Below, piece after piece: positions 42,903 through 52,367 of a DNA stretch of 64,000 nt (within the stretch, counting starts at the first letter, position 1; each line of letters begins with the position of its first letter). The position numbers and the translations under genes are program-made. The DNA is from Acetobacter tropicalis (GTDB lineage: Bacteria > Pseudomonadota > Alphaproteobacteria > Acetobacterales > Acetobacteraceae): NCBI RefSeq assembly GCF_001580915.1, contig NZ_LHZQ01000215.1, forward strand, positions 20,251 to 84,250, written 5' to 3'. Below the pieces are notes generated by a model that made no database searches, was not told the DNA's origin, and saw only the letters and a program-made list of their open reading frames with translations.

Positions 42903-43183
42903 GGGAGCCTCCTGAAACAAAGACATCTCTGATGTTTAATTCAAACACGCTGCCACCGCTGTATTTGCAGGGAACAGACACTGACAGCCCTATCACAAAG
43001 CCTGCGTTCCGTAAGGGCGGAACATGGGCTTTCCTGTAAAACACCCCTATGATGGAATTCAGGAATTGACGCCCTCCGCCTGTTCGGGCATCCGACAGAA
43101 GCAGGTGCCTACGTGTGGGCAGCCCTGTCTTTTTTTATCTCGACACGTTAGAGTGACTGCACAAACCGGGGTGCTTTACTGAC
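42903..43183. promoter_or_regulatory. Divergent region between yceD and bamE
   Basis: This 281-base gap contains no convincing gene. TTGACGCCCTCC at about 43066 is a possible -35 element for bamE. In several other alphaproteobacteria a ubiquinol-cytochrome c chaperone (CBP3) gene occupies this place; it is absent here. Confidence 0.35.
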
Positions 43184-43741
43184 ATGATGCCGCAACGCTC
43201 AAGAAAAATTGCCAATGTCCGCGCAAAGTGCGGGTTATTGGCAGCCCTGTGCGTTCTTTCTGGCTGCAATGTGTTCCGCCCCACCCCTATCCCCCGTGGC
43301 TCCCTGATTGAAGCTGATGACTACAATCAGCTTATTCCCGGCACGAGCACACGGGCTGATGCGGTCGATCTTCTCGGCTCCGCCACGACCAAGGGGGCCT
43401 TTGACGACAACACATGGATTTATATTTCCATGGCCACCTATCTGCGCCCCATAGATTTTCCGGGCATCAAGAAACAGCAGGTTGTTGTTCTCAAGTTTGG
43501 TGGCAACGGTACATTGGAAAGCCTGCGGACCCTCAGCCGCCGGGATGCGCGTCCCGTGGCGATGATCAGCCAGGTAACGCCAACCCCGGGCACCAGCATC
43601 AACATCCTTCAGCAGATTCTGGGTAACGTGGGCCGTTACAACCCTATGCAGAACATGATGGGCGGCGGCAGCACATCCGGCAACGGCATGATGGGCAACA
43701 ACAGTGGCCCCGGCCACTTTGGCTCCGGCAATACGCTTTAA
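43184..43741 (+). CDS. bamE: Outer-membrane assembly lipoprotein BamE (SmpA/OmlA)
   Basis: This 185-aa protein has a lipoprotein signal peptide with lipobox LSGC (Cys at residue 28) and a SmpA/OmlA domain (about 35-125: LIEADDYNQLIPGTSTRADA, VDLLGSATTKGAFDDNTWIY). BamE is a lipoprotein of the BAM complex that inserts beta-barrel proteins. The C-terminal 35 residues are an unusual Gly/Asn/Met-rich tail (QNMMGGGSTSGNGMMG), beyond the usual end of the fold. Two adjacent ATG codons (43184, 43187) are possible. Divergent from yceD, as in other alphaproteobacteria. Confidence 0.9.
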   Translation: MMPQRSRKIANVRAKCGLLAALCVLSGCNVFRPTPIPRGSLIEADDYNQLIPGTSTRADAVDLLGSATTKGAFDDNTWIYISMATYLRPIDFPGIKKQQVVVLKFGGNGTLESLRTLSRRDARPVAMISQVTPTPGTSINILQQILGNVGRYNPMQNMMGGGSTSGNGMMGNNSGPGHFGSGNTL

Positions 43742-43750
43742 GAGTAGTGG

Positions 43751-43788
43751 CTGTTTAACAGGAGGGTCTTTTGGGCTCTCCTAAACAG
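43751..43788. repeat. Stem-loop between bamE and the histidine kinase gene
   Basis: CTGTTTA (43751-43757) and TAAACAG (43782-43788) form perfect arms, with GGAG/CTCC pairing inside. There is no T-run, so it may be an imperfect terminator for the convergent pair. Confidence 0.5.
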
Positions 43789-43891
43789 AACGCCCTGCTG
43801 CCGGATTATTCTGAAGTTCCAAAAGCGGTGAATCTGAACGCCTGACCTATTCAGCCGTCAGCACCCAGCCTCTCAAAATATCCTGCACCTT

Positions 43892-45271
43892 TTATGGCAA
43901 GAGAATGCGCACGCGCAGTCCGCCTGAGGGGGAGACATCCAGTTCCATCTCTCCACCATGGGCGCGGACAATGTCACGGGAGATGGTCAGGCCCAAACCT
44001 GTGCCGCCACCCCGGCCGCTTTCAAAGGCCCGGAAAACTGCTTCGCGCCGCTCCGGACTGATGCCCGGACCATCATCATCCACCAGAATACACGCCCCTT
44101 CCGCTACAGAGCGCGCTGTTATTGTTATCGCACCGCCATGCCTGCGTGCATTATCCAGCAGGTTGGTTAATGCACGCCTCACTGCGTCCGGACGTATCAT
44201 GACGTGCAGCCCTTTCTGCACGCTCACCGCCCGCACCCGTGCCCCCGCTCTCCGCGCCGCCGCCACAACGTCTTCTACAAACGGTGCAAATTCCACCATC
44301 AGAGGTGTTTCAGCGCCCTCGCCGCGTGCGAACGCCAGATAACTGTCGATCATGTGTTCCATTTCAACCACATCACCGATCATGTCATCGACATCCCCGC
44401 GCAGATCTTCCGCCTTCACCACCCCTGTGCGTGGCATCATGGCCAATGAGAGACGAATGCGCGTCAACGGTGTGCGCAGATCGTGCGATACACCAGCCAG
44501 AACGCCTGTCCGTTGAGACACAAATCGGAAGATCCGGTCCTGCATGCGGTTGAAGGCTACAGAAGCCTTACGCACTTCCTGCGCCCCTTCCGGTTTGATG
44601 GGCCCGATATCCCGTCCCAGACCAAATTGTTCGGCCGCATGCGCCAGCCGCCTGATAGCCCGCACCTGATTACGCATGAACAGGCTGGCAATGATAAACA
44701 GCAACAGAGAACTGCCTAAAGCCCATGCCACAAACAGCCAGATCTGCCCCATATCCAGCCGTTTGCGGGGCGCTTCCACCTCAAGCACCCCATCACTCAG
44801 TTGGATGGAAATTTTCACGGTATGAGGATCACTCCGCCAATTCACAAAAAATGGATGGTCGATGGCGCTTTCCAGCGCATGAGCCAGATCCTCATCCATC
44901 GGGCCCAGTACGTGATTGAAACCAATGCGTCGCAGCTTGGCTCCCGCGTGCCAGGTTTCCACCAGTTGCAGGTGGTCACGCGCCTGTTCGACAAACCATT
45001 CCTTGTCGCTTTGTTTGTGCAACCGCTCCAACGCATTGAGCGAAAGCACAATTTCGGAACTCACACTGTCTGACAGACGGCGCGATACAACCTTGAGAAA
45101 GTTTCCGTAAAACAGCTCCAGAGAAATTGCCTGCGTTACCAGCAGCGGAATGAACACAATCAGGAGCGACCGGCCAAGCAGGGAACGCGGTAGAACCCGC
45201 CGCATGGATTTCTCCACCCGACGGGATTTCCATATCCGTGACGGAAACAGCCTGAGCGCTCTCCGGCTCAT
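43892..45271 (-). CDS. EnvZ-like sensor histidine kinase
   Basis: This 459-aa membrane kinase has two spans (about 35-57 and 178-199) flanking a periplasmic sensor region. It then has HAMP, an H-box GVSHDLRTPLTRIRLSL with phosphoacceptor His263, and an HATPase domain with NLLDNARRHG, DDDGPGISPE and GGTGLGL motifs. It pairs with the response regulator that ends 5 bases upstream. Relatives of EnvZ sense osmolarity or envelope signals; the signal here is not known. Confidence 0.93.
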   Translation of the reverse strand: MSRRALRLFPSRIWKSRRVEKSMRRVLPRSLLGRSLLIVFIPLLVTQAISLELFYGNFLKVVSRRLSDSVSSEIVLSLNALERLHKQSDKEWFVEQARDHLQLVETWHAGAKLRRIGFNHVLGPMDEDLAHALESAIDHPFFVNWRSDPHTVKISIQLSDGVLEVEAPRKRLDMGQIWLFVAWALGSSLLLFIIASLFMRNQVRAIRRLAHAAEQFGLGRDIGPIKPEGAQEVRKASVAFNRMQDRIFRFVSQRTGVLAGVSHDLRTPLTRIRLSLAMMPRTGVVKAEDLRGDVDDMIGDVVEMEHMIDSYLAFARGEGAETPLMVEFAPFVEDVVAAARRAGARVRAVSVQKGLHVMIRPDAVRRALTNLLDNARRHGGAITITARSVAEGACILVDDDGPGISPERREAVFRAFESGRGGGTGLGLTISRDIVRAHGGEMELDVSPSGGLRVRILLP

Positions 45272-45276
45272 CAGCC

Positions 45277-46011
45277 TTATTGCACACCCGGTTTCAACAC
45301 ATAGCCACGCCCACGAATGGTATGCAGAAAGCGCGGTTCACGTGGGTCTGGTTCGATACGGCGACGCAAACGGGTGACCTGCACATCTACAGCCCGTTCG
45401 CCAATTTCAGCCATATCAAGTGCTCTGGCAATTTCGTCTCGCGTAAAAACCTCGTTGGGACGACGCGCAAGCACGGACAGCAGAGCAGCCTCTCCCCCCG
45501 TGAGATGAATGTTTCCTTCCGGGCCGGAAAGCAGCGCCCGCACCGGATCAAACTCCAGTTCACCCAGCCGGATAATCCGCAGATTATCGGTGGCGGGCGC
45601 AGGTGCCAGACGCCGCAGATGGGCCTTGAGCCGCAAAAGAAGTTCCCGAGGCTCAAACGGCTTTCCTAAATAATCATCCGCACCGGCTTCAAGCCCGGAA
45701 ATACGGTCTGCCGGCTCACCTCGTGCTGTCAGCAGCAGGATGGGAAATTCTTGCCCTGTATCGCGCAAGGCCCGCGTGAGTTCGAGCCCGTTTTCTCCCG
45801 GCATTGTCACGTCCAACACCATGGCATCCGGCTGAATTCCCCCCAACGCCTGGCGTGCCTCTGCTGCACTGGCCGCCACGCTGATCCGAAATCCATGCTC
45901 GGACAGGTAACGTTGGAGCAAACGTCGCAGTCGCGGATCATCATCCACAACAATCACATGCGGCGCCATTCCTTCTTCCTGCATGATATCATCGCGCAGA
46001 TTATGAACCAT
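45277..46011 (-). CDS. OmpR/PhoB family response regulator (PetR-like)
   Basis: This protein is 244 aa. The receiver domain (about 18-130) has IVVDDD, phosphoacceptor Asp67 in MVLDVTMPGENG and the Lys of DDYLGKPF. The C-terminal winged helix (about 150-243) has VDVQVTRLRRRIE. Two starts are plausible: ATG 46011 with AAGGGA 7 bases upstream (used here), and ATG 45969 with AGGAAGAAGGA directly upstream. It overlaps the MarR gene and is followed by the kinase. The MarR-regulator pair resembles PetP-PetR, described in Rhodobacter capsulatus near cytochrome bc1 genes; the bc1 genes are absent here. Confidence 0.9.
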   Translation of the reverse strand: MVHNLRDDIMQEEGMAPHVIVVDDDPRLRRLLQRYLSEHGFRISVAASAAEARQALGGIQPDAMVLDVTMPGENGLELTRALRDTGQEFPILLLTARGEPADRISGLEAGADDYLGKPFEPRELLLRLKAHLRRLAPAPATDNLRIIRLGELEFDPVRALLSGPEGNIHLTGGEAALLSVLARRPNEVFTRDEIARALDMAEIGERAVDVQVTRLRRRIEPDPREPRFLHTIRGRGYVLKPGVQ

Positions 46012-46528
46012 GGCGTCCCTTCTTTCGTCCGGCGGCATCCTCAGCCACCAATGTGCGGCTGCTTTCAGAGAGCATGCCCCACATCACACGGCGGAACCCT
46101 TCCACCGCAGCACCACCAGCTTCCCGATACGCAGCAACCAGCCGGTGCCGCACCACGGCAAACAAACACGCCTCAACACTCTGGCCTTCTTTGCTCAGCC
46201 TTAAAAGCCTCTGCCGCCGGTCTCGCATGCAGGACTCGCTTTCCAGATATCCCCGTTCGGTCAACTCCCCCAGCGTGCGCCCGAGGCTTTGCTTGGTCAC
46301 GCCAAGAATCTCCTGCAGACGGCTGACAGAAAGACCGGGGCTAAAAGCCAACACCTGCAACACCCGATAATGCGCCCGCCCCAGAGACCGCTCCGCCAGA
46401 ATCGGCTCCATGGCTTCCGCCATGTCCCGCCCTGCCAACAGCATCATGGTCTGGGCCAGCCGAATCTGTTCTTCCCTGAGAAAAAGGAGTCCTGCCCCGG
46501 CGTCATCACTCGGACGATACCCACTCAT
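46001..46528 (-). CDS. MarR family transcriptional regulator (PetP-like)
   Basis: This 175-aa protein has the winged helix-turn-helix of MarR proteins (LGRAHYRVLQVLAFSPGLSVS, followed by RLQEILGVTKQSLGRTLGEL and the wing CMRDRRQRLLRLSKEG). Its stop overlaps the response regulator start by at least 11 bases, so the two are coupled. In alphaproteobacteria this MarR plus OmpR-type pair is a recurring unit. No ligand is evident. Confidence 0.9.
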   Translation of the reverse strand: MSGYRPSDDAGAGLLFLREEQIRLAQTMMLLAGRDMAEAMEPILAERSLGRAHYRVLQVLAFSPGLSVSRLQEILGVTKQSLGRTLGELTERGYLESESCMRDRRQRLLRLSKEGQSVEACLFAVVRHRLVAAYREAGGAAVEGFRRVMWGMLSESSRTLVAEDAAGRKKGRHGS

Positions 46529-46549
46529 CCCGCTGTTCCTGCGCGTCTG

Positions 46550-47230
46550 TCAGGCTGATGTCGCATAAGGCTCGGGCTGTCTGACGGGCTGAAGGCCCCC
46601 GGTCAGACGCGCCTTAAGGCGGCCCAGCCGCAGCACACCGGCCAGACGCCGTTCAACAAACGCCGCCAGATCGGCCTCATTTTGTCCACGGGAGAGCCAG
46701 TAGAGAAGCGTCGCGCCATATACCGTGCCCAGAGTGAGCCGCTTGGTCATGTAAGTCATGCCCGACGAATCGTCCTGCGCCGCCTGCCAGATGGCATTCA
46801 CGGTACGCATCAGGGAACGGCGAAGCGCACCCCGACCGCATGGCGCAGCCAGAACGCCAAAACCTGTTTTCGCCCCACTCCGCATGGCCGGATCAACGGG
46901 TAACCGCAGCAGAAGCGCCTGTTTGACACGCTGACTGAGGCGAGGCTCCTCGGTATCCGCCATGGCGGCAATCATGTCCCGGTCACACAGGTCAGACCAA
47001 GCCTCTACCATTTCCACAGGCCCGCCGGGAAAAAGCAGGTCAGCCTCAGGCCCGGCGACATCCCGCAGTACCGCGAGACTCCAGCCCCGCTCTCCGGCAA
47101 CGGAGGCAAGTTTTTTCAGGGCCGTATCACGCACAGGGTCCCGTTCTATCGCAGCTGGCATGCTGCTCGTTGCAAGCCCGGCTACCGCCAGAGACACTGC
47201 CTGCTGCACTTTCCCGCTCCACCCGCTCAT
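46550..47230 (-). CDS. COQ9 family protein (ubiquinone biosynthesis)
   Basis: This 226-aa protein matches the COQ9 family pattern: a TetR-like helical start (DTALKKLASVAGERGWSLAV), the central RVKQALLLRLPVD region, and the conserved C-terminal MTYMTKRLTLGTVYGATLLYWLSRGQ segment. COQ9 binds lipids and ubiquinone intermediates and supports the COQ7 hydroxylation step. The ATG overlaps the def stop by four bases (ATGA). In alphaproteobacteria COQ9 genes are often beside rpsU, as here with def in between. Confidence 0.87.
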   Translation of the reverse strand: MSGWSGKVQQAVSLAVAGLATSSMPAAIERDPVRDTALKKLASVAGERGWSLAVLRDVAGPEADLLFPGGPVEMVEAWSDLCDRDMIAAMADTEEPRLSQRVKQALLLRLPVDPAMRSGAKTGFGVLAAPCGRGALRRSLMRTVNAIWQAAQDDSSGMTYMTKRLTLGTVYGATLLYWLSRGQNEADLAAFVERRLAGVLRLGRLKARLTGGLQPVRQPEPYATSA

Positions 47231-47757
47231 GCCCGCACTCCATATCGCGCCATTTCGGCCTCAAAACCCAACTTGCCAAGATCCGTCATCCGCATGGGAT
47301 AGAGAATCCCGTTCAGATGGTCCATTTCATGCTGCATGACATGCGCCCGGAATCCGGAGGCCACACCCTCCACGCGATTTCCTGTTCTGTCGTAACCAGC
47401 ATAGCGGACCCGCTTGTAACGCGGCACTTCGCCCCGCCATCCGGGAATGGACAGGCATCCTTCAAACCGCGGAATCATCTCTTCATCCACCGGTTCAAGC
47501 TCAGGATTGATGATCACCTGCACATCCAGGGCAGGATCGTCCACTCCTTCGCTCCGACTTTCCGGAACAGAATAGAGAAAAAGCCTTTTCGAAACATGAA
47601 CTTGTGGCGCGGCCAGCCCTACACCGCCAGCATCAGCCAATGTTTCTATCATATCATCAATAAGGCGCTGAATATCTGGCGCGGTGCCATCTTCCACCTC
47701 CTCCGCCTTTTTCAGCAACACAGGATGCCCCATCCGGGCAATTTTCAGTACAGCCAT
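47227..47757 (-). CDS. def: Peptide deformylase
   Basis: This 176-aa metalloenzyme removes the formyl group from new proteins. All three signature motifs are present: GVGLAAPQ (about 45-52), EGCLS with Cys101, and QHEMDH with His143 and His147 ligating the metal. The start is ATG 47757 with AAGGGAG upstream, giving MAVLKIARMGHPVL; the frame is open further upstream but without family support. It is transcribed away from rpsU and coupled to COQ9. Confidence 0.96.
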   Translation of the reverse strand: MAVLKIARMGHPVLLKKAEEVEDGTAPDIQRLIDDMIETLADAGGVGLAAPQVHVSKRLFLYSVPESRSEGVDDPALDVQVIINPELEPVDEEMIPRFEGCLSIPGWRGEVPRYKRVRYAGYDRTGNRVEGVASGFRAHVMQHEMDHLNGILYPMRMTDLGKLGFEAEMARYGVRA

Positions 47758-47958
47758 TCCACACTCCCTTTCTGAAAGAACTGTGTCACAAGAGTTTGTT
47801 GGCAAGAAGCAAGAACGAATTGTGTATTTACATCAGCCCGTGCTATAGACGCCGCCAATAGAGGAATCGGCAGCGCGCTGGTGCTGGATCGGTTCTTTTT
47901 TCATATCACTTCAAAACCGGGGTTATCCGGGTTTTCTGAAACAGGGGTTAGTGGCCAA
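47758..47958. promoter_or_regulatory. Divergent promoter region, def / rpsU
   Basis: This 201-base gap includes an AT-rich stretch around 47810-47850 (AATTGTGTATTTACATCAGC and TGCTATAGACG) that could hold a -10 element (TATAGA) for rpsU. No gene is seen. Confidence 0.4.
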
Positions 47959-48162
47959 GTGCACGTTCTCGTCCGTGACAACAATGTCGATCAGGCTCTC
48001 AAGGCACTCAAAAAGAAAATGCAGCGCGAAGGGATCTTCCGTGAAATGAAGCTGCGTCGTCATTTTGAAAAGCCGTCCGAGCGTAAAGCCCGTGAGTCTG
48101 CTGAGGCCGTGCGCCGCGCTCGCAAAATGGAACGCAAGCGTCTGGAACGCGAAGGCTTCTAA
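47959..48162 (+). CDS. rpsU: 30S ribosomal protein S21 (bS21)
   Basis: This is a 67-aa basic protein. After the start it reads [19 protein letters not shown], then [17 protein letters not shown], the canonical bS21 sequence. The start is GTG at 47959 because the conserved domain begins exactly there. An unrelated upstream extension is open to 47881 but is not conserved. A strong terminator follows at 48183. Confidence 0.96.
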   Translation: MHVLVRDNNVDQALKALKKKMQREGIFREMKLRRHFEKPSERKARESAEAVRRARKMERKRLEREGF

Positions 48163-48182
48163 GCTTCCGCTTCATACGCCAG

Positions 48183-48223
48183 AAAAAGGCCGGTGCACCG
48201 CAAGGTGCCCGGCCTTTTCTTTA
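48183..48223. terminator. Bidirectional rho-independent terminator
   Basis: AAAAAGGCCGG plus GCACC pair with GGTGC and CCGGCCTTTT, followed by CTTT. It separates the convergent rpsU and S9 peptidase genes. Confidence 0.93.
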
Positions 48224-48294
48224 TGGAGCAAACCCTCTCTGCCCCACTGTCTCAAACCGGCCCCTTGGAAGACAGGGGCCAGTTGTCAGATCAT

Positions 48295-50412
48295 TCAGTG
48301 TGCATCCATCAGCCGATGAGACAGATAGACGGCTTCCAACGCACGCTCATGGGCCACTTCCGGCGCATTGACTGTACCGGAATGACCTCCCTCAATATCT
48401 TCATAATAGAAGAACGGCTTGCCCAGAGCTTCCAGCCGTGCCGCAAATCGGCGGGCATGAACCGGCCCCACCCTGTCATCACTCGTGGCCGTAAAAATAA
48501 ATGGTGTGGGGTAAGTCACCTCAGCCTTGAGATGCTGCACGGGTGATATCTTTTTAAGAAAAGCTGCCTCTGCAGGAACGGACATGGACCCATATTCATC
48601 CGCCCACGATGCCCCGGCAGACATGGTTTCAAAATGTTCCATATCCAGCAGCGGCACACCAATAATCACCGCGTTCCACATATCCGGATGCTGCACCATC
48701 TGCACACCCGCCAGCAAACCACCATTAGAACGCCCCCGAATACCGAGGTGACGCGGCGTGGTTATTTTCCGTGAAACCAGATCCTGCCCCACTGCGGCAA
48801 AATCATCATAAACGCTCTGTCTGCCTGATTTACGGCCAGCTTCATGCCAAGCAGGTCCAAACTCCCCCCCGCCACGGATATTGGCGACAACATACACACC
48901 GCCGCGCTCCAGCCACAGCTTGCCGATTTCCGGCGCATAGGTGGGCGTATAAGATACCTGAAAACCACCATATGCTGTCAGCAGCGTGGGGTTGGCCCCA
49001 CTCAGTTTCATGTTCTTTCTGTGCACCACAAAATAAGGAATACGTGTTCCATCTGTGGACTTCGCCCAGAACTGCTCCGTGGTCAGGCCCGCCGTATTGA
49101 AGCGCGCAGGTGCTGCCTTCACCTTACGGGGAACCGTTGTCTCATCCACCAGCCAGAGTTGTTGGGGCTCAAGATATCCCTCCACGCTCAGATACGCGGT
49201 ATCTGAGGCGTGATCTGTCGTCACGATATGAATGGAGGTCATGTCTGGCAGATCCAGCGCCTCACCATTCCATGGACGCCCCGGCTGCATTTCCGTAAAG
49301 CGCATGGCGCGACCGCGCACGTTATCAAACAGACTGACCAGAACCGTATTTTTGGTCACCCCCACTTCATCAATGGATTGGGACGGCCCGGGGGTAAAAA
49401 TAACTTCCACACCGTTCTCCGGTGCTGCCGGGTCTATGGAGACCAGACTGCCCGCTGGCACCACGGGCAAGCCCTGAGGATGCCAGTCTTCCTGAACGGA
49501 CAAAACAAGACGCCCCTTCAGCAGACCATGAATTTCACTTTTGGCGGGCACGGCGAGCCAACGCAGTTTATCGCCTTCAACCACCGCATAATGAGTTTCA
49601 AAAAACGTCACGTTGCGCTGGATTATAACCAGTTTATGGCCGTCTCCATCCGTCAGCACCATGGGGGAGACAATCATGTCTGATTTCTCACCCCGGTACA
49701 GTTCAACAGCCTGCCCTTCTGGGCCACCGCGCACCATCTTCTTCACAACAAACGGATAACCGGATGGCGTGAGGGTCGTGCCTTTTCCATCCCAATCCCG
49801 CGCCAGCAGGATCGTATCCTGATCAACCCACGCCGCCGTCTGCTTGGAACGTGAAAAAACAAAGCCGTTGGGCACAAACTGCCCTGTCTTTGTATCGAAC
49901 TCGCGCAGGGTGTTGGCATCCTCGCCCCCGTTAGAGAGCGTTACCAGACAATGCTCATCTTCCGGGGCGAGGCAGTCAGCCCCTTCAAAAACCCAGTTCA
50001 TGTGCTCCTTGGCTGCCAGAGCATCCACATCCAACCGGGTCTGCCATTTTGGCTGCTTTGTCAGATAGGAAGACCGATTGGTCATCCGCCACAATCCATG
50101 AGGATGATGTGCGTCCTGCCAGAAATTCCAGATATCTCCGCCCAGAATCTCCGGCATGGCAAGGCGGTCTGACGCCTGAAGAACTGATAGCGTATTTTTA
50201 TAGAACCCTTGATAACGCTTGTCTTTTTCAAGAGTTGACGTTGTATGATGGTTCTGCGCCCTGACCCAGGCCAGCGCTTTTGCTCCGTGAATGTCATTCA
50301 GAAAAGAGGCGTCTTTTCCCATCCCGTCAGTTTGAGCAACCCCGTGACTTGCTGCCCCTGCCATAACAAGCGCTGATGCCGCGCATGTCAGTATCCAACG
50401 TCCAAGACGCAT
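48295..50412 (-). CDS. Secreted prolyl oligopeptidase family (S9A) serine peptidase
   Basis: This 705-aa protein has a signal peptide (RWILTCAASALVMAGAASHG, cleavage near GVAQ). An N-terminal beta-propeller (about 60-430) and a C-terminal alpha/beta-hydrolase domain (about 440-700) follow. The nucleophile Ser is in GRSNGG, the Asp in TSDDRVGP, and the His in EGGHSG. TAYGGFQVSYTP and VVANIRGGGEFGPAWH are family signatures. Such enzymes cleave short peptides after proline. The ATG at 50412 has AAGAGGACAG upstream. Likely periplasmic; monocistronic. Confidence 0.93.
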   Translation of the reverse strand: MRLGRWILTCAASALVMAGAASHGVAQTDGMGKDASFLNDIHGAKALAWVRAQNHHTTSTLEKDKRYQGFYKNTLSVLQASDRLAMPEILGGDIWNFWQDAHHPHGLWRMTNRSSYLTKQPKWQTRLDVDALAAKEHMNWVFEGADCLAPEDEHCLVTLSNGGEDANTLREFDTKTGQFVPNGFVFSRSKQTAAWVDQDTILLARDWDGKGTTLTPSGYPFVVKKMVRGGPEGQAVELYRGEKSDMIVSPMVLTDGDGHKLVIIQRNVTFFETHYAVVEGDKLRWLAVPAKSEIHGLLKGRLVLSVQEDWHPQGLPVVPAGSLVSIDPAAPENGVEVIFTPGPSQSIDEVGVTKNTVLVSLFDNVRGRAMRFTEMQPGRPWNGEALDLPDMTSIHIVTTDHASDTAYLSVEGYLEPQQLWLVDETTVPRKVKAAPARFNTAGLTTEQFWAKSTDGTRIPYFVVHRKNMKLSGANPTLLTAYGGFQVSYTPTYAPEIGKLWLERGGVYVVANIRGGGEFGPAWHEAGRKSGRQSVYDDFAAVGQDLVSRKITTPRHLGIRGRSNGGLLAGVQMVQHPDMWNAVIIGVPLLDMEHFETMSAGASWADEYGSMSVPAEAAFLKKISPVQHLKAEVTYPTPFIFTATSDDRVGPVHARRFAARLEALGKPFFYYEDIEGGHSGTVNAPEVAHERALEAVYLSHRLMDAH

Positions 50413-50540
50413 CAAGACTGTCCTCTTATTCTGCTGTCACATTTCAACGGGTTTTATTTTGTATCGGAAAGAAGACAATTTGTCTTGGCCTTCCCGTTCT
50501 GCACCCTCCTTGTGGCCATGACACAAAGAGGGGAGAATAG

Positions 50541-50572
50541 AAAACGGAAGGCATTTTATCCTTCCGTTTTTC
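50541..50572 (-). terminator. Rho-independent terminator of the leu operon
   Basis: AAAACGGAAGG and CCTTCCGTTTTTC form an 11-bp stem with an 8-base loop, 36 bases after the leuB stop. On the minus strand it is followed by a short T-run. Confidence 0.88.
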
Positions 50573-50607
50573 ATGCTTCCAGAGTGATATCCGGAAAGCA
50601 AACGCTT

Positions 50608-51726
50608 TTATTTCTGGAACTTGTCCAGTTCACGCACAATGGCTTCACCCATAACGGACGTGCCAACGCGGGCCATACCTTCGCTCATGATGTCCGCCGT
50701 ACGCAGGCCACTGGCCAGTACGTTGGAGACGGCATCTTCAATCAACTGCCCTTCTTCCTGCAAATCAAAGGAATAACGCAGCAACATGGCGAAGGAGAGG
50801 ATCTGCGCAATCGGGTTGGCAATGCCCTGCCCGGCAATATCCGGCGCACTGCCGTGGATAGGTTCATACAGTGCGGGTGTTTTGCCATTAGCGCCCGGCG
50901 CGCCCAGCGTGGCGGAGGGCAGCATGCCCAGGCTGCCGGTTAGCATGGAAGCCAGATCAGACAGCAGATCCCCAAACAGGTTGCCGGTAACAATGACATC
51001 AAACTGGCGCGGGTTACGCACCAACTGCATGGCGCAGTTATCAGCCAGCATGTGGGAAAGCTCCACATCCTGATATTCACGTGTGTGCAGGTCTGTCACA
51101 ACCTCTTTCCACAACAGGCCGCTTTCCATCACGTTGCATTTTTCAACGGAACAGACACGGCCAGAGCGCTTGCGGGCCAGATCAAAGGCTACACGGGCAA
51201 CGCGCTCAATTTCTGATGTGGTATAAACTTCCGTATTGATCCCACGCTTGCTGCCATCAGGCAGGGTTTCAATCCCGCGCGGGTTACCGAAGTAAATACC
51301 CCCCACGGTTTCACGCACGATCATAATGTCCAGCCCGCGCACCACATCGGGTTTGAGGGTACTGGCGTCCACCAGAGCATCAAACACCTTGGCGGGGCGC
51401 AGATTGGCGAACAGGGCCAGTTCCTGACGCAGCTTGAGGATCGCCAGTTCAGGGCGCTTTTCAAAACCCACATGGTTCCAGCGCGGGTCACCCACGGAAC
51501 CGAACAGCACGGCATCCGCAGCGCGTGCCTTTTCAATCACTTCATCACGGATGGGCTCACCGTATTCGGCCAGAGAAGCCCCACCCACCAGATCTTCTGT
51601 AATCTCGAAAGAGAGCCCCCGCTTTTCTTCCAGCCATGTGATGATACGCCCGACTTCGCGCATTACTTCCGGGCCAATCCCGTCTCCGGGCAGAACAAGC
51701 AGCTTTTTGGCTGGCTGAGCAGTCAT
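50608..51726 (-). CDS. leuB: 3-isopropylmalate dehydrogenase
   Basis: This 372-aa NAD-dependent enzyme performs the third step of leucine synthesis. Conserved parts are [15 protein letters not shown], the NAD/substrate loop [14 protein letters not shown] and [23 protein letters not shown] 51726 has TTGGAGAAC upstream; an overlapping ATG at 51744 (coupled to leuD) would add six residues and lacks a ribosome-binding site. Last gene of the leuCDB unit. Confidence 0.97.
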   Translation of the reverse strand: MTAQPAKKLLVLPGDGIGPEVMREVGRIITWLEEKRGLSFEITEDLVGGASLAEYGEPIRDEVIEKARAADAVLFGSVGDPRWNHVGFEKRPELAILKLRQELALFANLRPAKVFDALVDASTLKPDVVRGLDIMIVRETVGGIYFGNPRGIETLPDGSKRGINTEVYTTSEIERVARVAFDLARKRSGRVCSVEKCNVMESGLLWKEVVTDLHTREYQDVELSHMLADNCAMQLVRNPRQFDVIVTGNLFGDLLSDLASMLTGSLGMLPSATLGAPGANGKTPALYEPIHGSAPDIAGQGIANPIAQILSFAMLLRYSFDLQEEGQLIEDAVSNVLASGLRTADIMSEGMARVGTSVMGEAIVRELDKFQK

Positions 51727-51743
51727 GGGGTTCTCCAAGCTCA

Positions 51744-52367
51744 TCAATCGAAGGAAATTTTGGGCATCCAGGGCAGTTCCTTGGCTACGCTGCTTTCAAA
51801 GGTTTCAATCTCACCCTCATGTTTAAGCGTCTGACCAATATCATCCAGCCCCTCCAGCAACATATGCTTGCGGAACGGATCAATCTCAAACGGCACTTCC
51901 TGCCCATCGGGACGGATAACAACCTGACGCGGCAGATCAACCGTCAGCTTTGCATTGCTGCCCATGGCGGCATCCGCCATCAGCGCATCACACACCTCAC
52001 GCGGCAGGCGAATGGGCAGAATGCCGTTCTTGAAGCAGTTGTTGAAAAAGATGTCCGCGAAAGAGGGCGCAATAACGCAACGGATACCAAAATCAAGCAG
52101 AGCCCACGGCGCATGCTCGCGTGAAGAACCACAACCCAAATTGTCATACGTGACAAGAATTTCAGCCTGACGCCACGGCTGCTTGTTCAACACAAAATCA
52201 GGATTTTCAGAGCCATCCGGCAGGTAACGCATGCTGTCAAACGCATGTTTGCCAAGGCCCGTGCGGCGCGTGGTTTTCAGGAAGCGGGCCGGGATGATCT
52301 TGTCTGTATCAATATTGGCTTCCGGCAGCGCCGCAGCCACAGCAGACAGAACCGTGAACTTATCCAT
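51744..52367 (-). CDS. leuD: 3-isopropylmalate dehydratase small subunit
   Basis: This 207-aa subunit forms the isopropylmalate isomerase with Leu[21 protein letters not shown] and [19 protein letters not shown] are the substrate-binding signatures. The ATG overlaps the leuC stop by one base (TAATG). Confidence 0.97.
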   Translation of the reverse strand: MDKFTVLSAVAAALPEANIDTDKIIPARFLKTTRRTGLGKHAFDSMRYLPDGSENPDFVLNKQPWRQAEILVTYDNLGCGSSREHAPWALLDFGIRCVIAPSFADIFFNNCFKNGILPIRLPREVCDALMADAAMGSNAKLTVDLPRQVVIRPDGQEVPFEIDPFRKHMLLEGLDDIGQTLKHEGEIETFESSVAKELPWMPKISFD

